A stretch of 35,485 bases of DNA. It comes from Acidobacteriota bacterium. GTDB taxonomy: Bacteria > Acidobacteriota > Blastocatellia > Pyrinomonadales > Pyrinomonadaceae. A program made the translations under genes and the position numbers. The stretch covers positions 1 through 35,485 of the forward strand of contig JACCRD010000131.1 of assembly GCA_013813755.1 (NCBI GenBank), written 5' to 3'. The notes under the pieces were generated by a model, which did no database searches, was not told the origin of the DNA, and was given only the letters and a program-made list of their open reading frames with translations. Shown here piece after piece: positions 31,246-35,485 of the stretch (its first letter is position 1; the number at the start of each line of letters is the position of its first letter).

Positions 31246-32364
31246 ATGAAAGTTCCTCTTCTTGATTTACAAGAACAAAATCAAACTTTGCGTCCCGCAG
31301 TTGACGCAGCTATTTCAAAGATTTTAGATTCCAACGGTTTTATACTGGGCGCGGAAGTTGAAGCCTTAGAAAATGAGCTGGCAAGTTATTGCCGGACAGA
31401 ATTTGCCGTCGGATGCGCTTCGGGAACCGACGCACTGCTGCTCGCGTTGATGGCTCTTGACGTGAACTCCGGTGACGAGGTAATTACAACGCCGTACAGT
31501 TTTTTCGCCACTGTCAGCGCGGTCACGAGATTGGGCGCGACTCCTGTTTTTGTTGACATTGAACCAAAAACTTATAATCTTAACGTGAGCCAAATCGAAG
31601 CAAAAATCACTGAAAAAACAAAAGCGATTCAGCCCGTACATCTTTTCGGGCAGTGCGCCGCAATGGACGATCTGCGAAAAATCAGTGAAAAATATAATAT
31701 TCCGGTCGTTGAGGACGCTGCACAGGCAATCGGCGCTGAAGAAAACGACAAGCGCGCCGGGGCGATGAGTGAAATCGGTTGTTTCAGTTTTTATCCTTCA
31801 AAAAATCTTGGTGGAATGGGCGACGGCGGTTTTATGACGACCGATGATGAAGCGTTGGCAAACAAATTAAAAGCCCTGCGCGTCCACGGGGCGGAAAAGC
31901 GATATTATCACAGATGGGTCGGGATAAATTCTCGTCTTGACGCGCTGCAAGCCGCCATCTTGCGGGTGAAACTGCCTTATCTGGATTCGTGGTCAGACAA
32001 GCGTAAAGCAAATGCCGATATTTACCAAAAACTTTTTATAGATGCTGGATTGAATGAGCAAATTACCCTGCCTTTTGAACATGATTGCGGACGCCATATT
32101 TATAATCAATTCGTCGTTCGCGTTCCCGACAAACGGGACGAACTCAAACAATTTTTAGCCGAAAGTGATATTGGCTCAGACATCTATTACCCGGTGTCAC
32201 TTCATCTGCAGGAATGTTTTGCATATTTGGGTTATCGAGAAAAAGATTTCCCTGAATCGGAAAAGGCTTCCCGTGAAACTCTCGCACTGCCGATTTTTCC
32301 TGAGCTGATTTTTGACCAGCAAAAATATGTTGTTAAAAAGATTTCTGAATTTTTTAATTTATAA
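31246..32364 (+). CDS. DegT/DnrJ/EryC1/StrS family sugar aminotransferase
   Basis: These PLP enzymes transaminate keto-sugar nucleotides to amino sugars for surface glycans. The 372-aa protein has GCASGTDALLLALMALDVNSGDEVITTPYSFFATVSAVTRLGATPVFVDI, PVVEDAAQAIGA, and the PLP-Lys motif CFSFYPSKNLGGMGDGGF (Lys about 186), then RVHGAEKRYYHRWVGINSRLDALQAAIL. This is the WecE/WlbE-like core. The substrate cannot be told. It heads a run of three surface-polysaccharide-type genes (TPR/CBM-like protein and O-antigen ligase next). Confidence 0.94.
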   Translation: MKVPLLDLQEQNQTLRPAVDAAISKILDSNGFILGAEVEALENELASYCRTEFAVGCASGTDALLLALMALDVNSGDEVITTPYSFFATVSAVTRLGATPVFVDIEPKTYNLNVSQIEAKITEKTKAIQPVHLFGQCAAMDDLRKISEKYNIPVVEDAAQAIGAEENDKRAGAMSEIGCFSFYPSKNLGGMGDGGFMTTDDEALANKLKALRVHGAEKRYYHRWVGINSRLDALQAAILRVKLPYLDSWSDKRKANADIYQKLFIDAGLNEQITLPFEHDCGRHIYNQFVVRVPDKRDELKQFLAESDIGSDIYYPVSLHLQECFAYLGYREKDFPESEKASRETLALPIFPELIFDQQKYVVKKISEFFNL

Positions 32365-32444
32365 AATTTTTCTCGTCTGAATTTCCGCAAGCTATAAAAT
32401 ATTTTTATTTTTTACTGAAATTGTTGATTTTTTAATGAAAATAA

Positions 32445-33746
32445 ATGCTAAAAGACAAAGAACAATATGTTTTACTTGATGCCCGCGCAGTATCCGTTCG
32501 AATTATGTTAATTGCCGCGATCCTTTTGGCTTTAATTTTCGGATGGTTCGCGGTGCGCTGGCAGCTCGGTAATATGATGGCTGAACTGACAGTGCCAACT
32601 TCGCCAAACGCGCAGAGCGTTGCTCAATTAGCAACCAGCTTCGCGCCGCGCGATCCGCTTGCTAATTGGTTATCTGCCAGTGCCGAAAGTGATGTTTCAA
32701 CGCCGGAAAAACTTTTAGGCTCAATCAACAGTTTTGAAAAAGTAGTCAAACTTTCACCCTTTGATTTTCAGATGTGGATTGAGCTTGGTCGGGCGCGGGA
32801 GCAGGCGGAAGATTCTGCGGGTGCTGAAAAAGCTTATATTCGGGCGGTTGAAATTGCCCCAAGTTATACATATCCGCGCTGGCAGCTCGGAAATTTTTAT
32901 TTAAGACAAAATAAAGCGGATCAAGGGTTTAGCGAATTAAAACAAGCAGCAGAATCCAGTGCGCGCTACCGCGATCAGGTTTTTTCAATCGCCTGGGATT
33001 ATTATGAACAGGACACTGCGCGGCTTGAGCAATTAATGGGAGATTCGCCATCGGTCAAAGCGGGTTTAGCTAGATATTATGCCGGGAAGGAACGCCCCGC
33101 CGACAGTTTGCGAATCTGGAATATGCTTTCTGAGGAAGATAAACAGGCAAACTCGGCGATTTCCAAAGTTATTGCCCAGGCGCTTTATGAAAAACGTTTT
33201 TTTCGGCAGGCAGTTGAGTTTGTACGGCAGATCGGAATTGAAACAAGCGCCAAAGCTGAAACTGTCCAAAACGGCGATTTTGAAAAGCCTTTGGTCGATG
33301 CCAATGAAACTTATTTCGGCTGGAAAATTTCTTCAATCGGCAAAATGGATGTTAAACCTGATCCGACAAAAAAATACGAAGGGAGTCGGAGCTTGCGAGT
33401 TTCCTTTAGCGGATTTACCGATCCGACTCTGTTTAACATTCTGCAGTATGTCGCCGTCGAATCGGGCGCGACATATCAATTAAGCGTTTGGCTGCGCACG
33501 GAAAATTTGAAAAGTTCGGGAATGCCGACACTGGAGATTTACAATGCCAACGATGAAAAAAATTTAGCAGTCAGCAAACCTTTTCCGGCTGATCAGAAAG
33601 ATTGGCAGCAAATAAAACTTAATTTTACTGCTCCGCCGAACGCCGAAGCGATCGGCATCCGCACTACTCGTGATTTTTGCGGCGCGGATTGTCCAATTTT
33701 CGGAACATTCTGGTATGACGATTTTAAGCTGGAAAAAATAAAATAA
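32445..33746 (+). CDS. membrane-anchored TPR protein with C-terminal carbohydrate-binding-like domain
   Basis: The 433-aa protein has one N-terminal transmembrane segment (IMLIAAILLALIFGWFAV, about 20-38). TPR-like helices follow (FDFQMWIELGRAREQAEDSAGAEKAYIRAVEIAP and YPRWQLGNFYLRQNKADQGFSELKQA, about 105-170). The C-terminal beta-sandwich (about 275-433) begins NGDFEKPLVDANETYFGWKI and has EGSRSLRVSF and YQLSVWLRTENL, resembling CBM4/9-type or galactose-binding-like folds. Such proteins often sit next to O-antigen ligase genes. I infer a role in glycan assembly in the periplasm, but no activity can be claimed. Confidence 0.82.
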   Translation: MLKDKEQYVLLDARAVSVRIMLIAAILLALIFGWFAVRWQLGNMMAELTVPTSPNAQSVAQLATSFAPRDPLANWLSASAESDVSTPEKLLGSINSFEKVVKLSPFDFQMWIELGRAREQAEDSAGAEKAYIRAVEIAPSYTYPRWQLGNFYLRQNKADQGFSELKQAAESSARYRDQVFSIAWDYYEQDTARLEQLMGDSPSVKAGLARYYAGKERPADSLRIWNMLSEEDKQANSAISKVIAQALYEKRFFRQAVEFVRQIGIETSAKAETVQNGDFEKPLVDANETYFGWKISSIGKMDVKPDPTKKYEGSRSLRVSFSGFTDPTLFNILQYVAVESGATYQLSVWLRTENLKSSGMPTLEIYNANDEKNLAVSKPFPADQKDWQQIKLNFTAPPNAEAIGIRTTRDFCGADCPIFGTFWYDDFKLEKIK

Positions 33747-33839
33747 AATTTGTTACGCCGCCGCTGTTTTTCTCTCTGAAATCTAGTTTTGTGTGGTGTC
33801 TCAGCTCATCGGTAGAAGCGGCAATTTGATTGATTCCAA

Positions 33840-35258
33840 ATGATAAACGAAATTGAAACAACCTGGGCGAGCAAAGTTCTTTTTTTTCTGCTCTGCGCCA
33901 CGACTATTTTTACCACGCTGGCTTATGGAGGCGTACATCAGCCAATTATCGCTGTCTTTTATTTGGTAGCGACTGTCGTAATATTATTGTGGGCGTTTGA
34001 CGCTTTTACTGCCGGAGTTTTACGTTTTAACAAAAGCCTTCTGCCGATTCCGCTTTTCGCGGCGTTTGTTTACGGTCTTATTCAAGTTATTCCGTTTGGC
34101 AGCTTTTCCGATGTCGGCGGGGTGGAAGGGATTTCGCGTACGATTTCACTCGATCCGTTTTGGACTCTGGTTGGCGCTTTTCATTTTTTAGCTCTTTTTA
34201 TTTTTCTATCTGCACTTTTAACTTACATTGACAGCGCGAAACGTTTGAATAAAATAGTTTTACTAATTACGGTATTCGGTTTCGCCTTTGCGTTTTTCGC
34301 TATTCTCCAATCTGTTCTCAGCCCGAACAAAATTTACGGAATTTATGAAGTTGATTACGCGACTCCTTTCGGTTCGTTCGTCAACCGGCATAATTTTGCG
34401 GCGTTTATGGAGATGAGCATCGCTGTTCCATTAGGATTAATGTTTGTCGGAGCCGTGCAGAAAGACAAAAAACTGCTCTACATAACCGCCGTCGCGCTGA
34501 TGGGAATCGCGCTAATTTTAAGCGGTTCGCGGGGCGGTCTGATTTCGTTGCTGGCGGAAATTTTCTTTCTGATTATGCTGACGACCAAAACCAGAGGCTA
34601 CAACCAGCTGATTTTGAAAGTTGGTTTAGCGGTTTTGCTAATTGCGACGATAGTTTTGGGTTCGATGTTAATTGGCGGTGAATCATCTTTAACCAGGCTT
34701 GCGGAAACAGCTGCTTCAGAAGATTTTTCAACCAATCGCACGCATATCTGGAACGTTACTCTGAGCATTATCAAAAACAATTTTATTTTCGGCAGCGGAT
34801 ACGGTTCATACGCTGTCGCTTATACGCCATTTGATTCTCTTAACGGTCTGGAACGCGTCGAACAGGCGCACAATGATTATTTGCAAGTGTTGGCTGATGC
34901 AGGAATAATCGGTTTGATAATCGCCGGATTTTTTGTTTTTACGTTGTTTCGAACCGGCATGAAAAACGCGCAAACTTCGATTCCTTTTCGGCGCGGTGTG
35001 GCGGTTGGAGCATTGGCTGGATGTTTCGCGATTCTTGTTCACAGCCTTTTTGATTTTGTTCTGCACACAACGGCGATTGCCTTGATGTTTATCACACTTG
35101 TTTCGCTCGTTGTCGTCAGCCGCAGCAAATTTCCTGAAGACAGCCCGGAAGTTCCACCGAAACGAAACAAAAAACGTCGAACGGAAAATGTTATTCCGAT
35201 TGGGAAACGCAGGGAAACTTTAAATAATGAAGAGGAAAATAATAAAACAGAACAGTAA
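33840..35258 (+). CDS. O-antigen ligase / polymerase family membrane protein
   Basis: The 472-aa protein has about ten to twelve hydrophobic helices and the Wzy_C/O-antigen ligase signature: a long periplasmic loop, FVNRHNFAAFMEMSIAVPLGLM, then LSGSRGGLISLLAEIFFLIM, and finally VEQAHNDYLQVLADAGIIGLIIAGFF. The C-terminal tail is basic and cytoplasmic (PPKRNKKRRTENVIPIGKRRE). The family includes WaaL ligases and Wzy polymerases, which sequence alone does not separate well. The start MINEIETTWASKVLFFLLC lies 93 bp after the TPR gene. It is probably the last of a three-gene surface-glycan unit. Confidence 0.9.
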   Translation: MINEIETTWASKVLFFLLCATTIFTTLAYGGVHQPIIAVFYLVATVVILLWAFDAFTAGVLRFNKSLLPIPLFAAFVYGLIQVIPFGSFSDVGGVEGISRTISLDPFWTLVGAFHFLALFIFLSALLTYIDSAKRLNKIVLLITVFGFAFAFFAILQSVLSPNKIYGIYEVDYATPFGSFVNRHNFAAFMEMSIAVPLGLMFVGAVQKDKKLLYITAVALMGIALILSGSRGGLISLLAEIFFLIMLTTKTRGYNQLILKVGLAVLLIATIVLGSMLIGGESSLTRLAETAASEDFSTNRTHIWNVTLSIIKNNFIFGSGYGSYAVAYTPFDSLNGLERVEQAHNDYLQVLADAGIIGLIIAGFFVFTLFRTGMKNAQTSIPFRRGVAVGALAGCFAILVHSLFDFVLHTTAIALMFITLVSLVVVSRSKFPEDSPEVPPKRNKKRRTENVIPIGKRRETLNNEEENNKTEQ

Positions 35259-35267
35259 ACAACTGCG

Positions 35268-35485
35268 TTAAACCACTGATTCTTCAGTTTTTCCCCGCCT
35301 TTTCGGACTTAAAAAACTCACCACATACCAGACGACACCGTGCGCGACGTATGTGAAGGCAATTGCGAAAAGTATGTATTGCGGAAAAAGCCAGACGAGC
35401 ATTCCGAGCGCGGCGATAATTAAAATAAAATAGACGCTTTGTTTGCCTGAACCGGCGGTTTTAAAACTGTTATAACGAATTGTGC
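35268..35485 (-). CDS. pssA: CDP-diacylglycerol-serine O-phosphatidyltransferase-like, C-terminal fragment
   Basis: A minus-strand frame enters from the right edge and stops with TAA at 35268-35270, giving 71 residues: TIRYNSFKTAGSGKQSVYFI, two hydrophobic segments (FILIIAALGMLVWLF and YILFAIAFTYVAHGVVWYVV) and a basic tail FLSPKRRGKTEE. The RYNSFK motif followed by two helices matches the C-terminus of PssA-type CDP-alcohol phosphatidyltransferases, as I remember them. The catalytic region lies outside the window, so this stays a moderate call. It is convergent with the O-antigen ligase gene. I saw no clear terminator in the 9-bp gap between the two stops. Confidence 0.65.
   Translation of the reverse strand, partial: TIRYNSFKTAGSGKQSVYFILIIAALGMLVWLFPQYILFAIAFTYVAHGVVWYVVSFLSPKRRGKTEESVV

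Noticed and set aside
33790-33845. tRNA-like stretch (TCAGCTCATCGGTAGAAGCGG) between the TPR protein and O-antigen ligase genes
   Set aside because: It resembles a tRNA D-arm, but no T-arm (GGTTCRAATCC) or matching acceptor stem follows, and the O-antigen ligase ATG begins within the span. At most a tRNA remnant; more likely chance.

Overview
The window is a gene-dense chromosomal segment (about 45% GC by eye) of a Gram-negative-type bacterium. The gene families point to Acidobacteriota, most likely Blastocatellia/Pyrinomonadaceae. The grounds are a pyrR-pyrB pair, a BrxC/YtxJ-type bacilliredoxin, a DUF6335 protein, an M28 peptidase with a carboxypeptidase-regulatory-like tail, FecR-like secreted proteins and O-antigen ligase-type surface genes. 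This assignment is inference from family content; no 16S rRNA gene or tRNA is present. There is no prophage, transposase or CRISPR array. Most genes are housekeeping.

Layout. (1) 1-3368: pyrimidine biosynthesis. pyrR, pyrB and three small conserved unknown genes run on the minus strand, divergent from pyrD. A terminator-like hairpin lies between pyrR and pyrB. (2) 3449-10238: a consensus sigma-70 promoter precedes yceD-rpmF-fabH-fabD-acpP-fabF. The strand then continues without a break into a short hicB-hicA pair and etfB-etfA, and ends at a long bidirectional terminator. The L32 gene lacks all zinc-ribbon cysteines, and the HicA has lost its usual catalytic His. (3) 10255-15311, minus strand: DUF6335, a zinc-ribbon protein, then a tight operon glgP-membrane protein-brxC-DUF971, and a macro-domain deacetylase. 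(4) 15440-18841: a secreted M28 metallopeptidase with its own strong promoter, a small unknown gene, and mtnA (methionine salvage). (5) 18858-22783, minus strand: a nucleotide-sugar epimerase, UDP-glucose dehydrogenase and two paralogous secreted FecR-like proteins with an unusual C-terminus. (6) 23181-30364: an rimP leader with terminator-like structure, then rimP-nusA-infB-rbfA-nrnA and cobO. (7) 30405-35485: nth (minus strand), then a DegT-type aminotransferase, a TPR/carbohydrate-binding-like membrane protein and an O-antigen ligase-like polymerase. The C-terminal end of a pssA-like gene enters from the right edge.

How it fits together. The fatty-acid genes are joined to a ribosomal protein gene in the common yceD-rpmF-fab arrangement, but plsX and fabG are missing from the cluster. 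The ETF genes downstream could couple fatty-acid or amino-acid oxidation to the quinone pool. The epimerase, Ugd, aminotransferase and ligase genes together suggest surface polysaccharide synthesis.

The least expected signal is in the spacers between genes. Several show a degenerate 7-nt periodicity, often running up to a start codon (for example 2210-2268, 4393-4420, 14700-14727, 28201-28270). Several spacers inside apparent operons also carry long inverted repeats (acpP-fabF, infB-rbfA, rbfA-nrnA, nrnA-cobO). They look like a dispersed family of degenerate heptad repeats rather than ordinary leaders.
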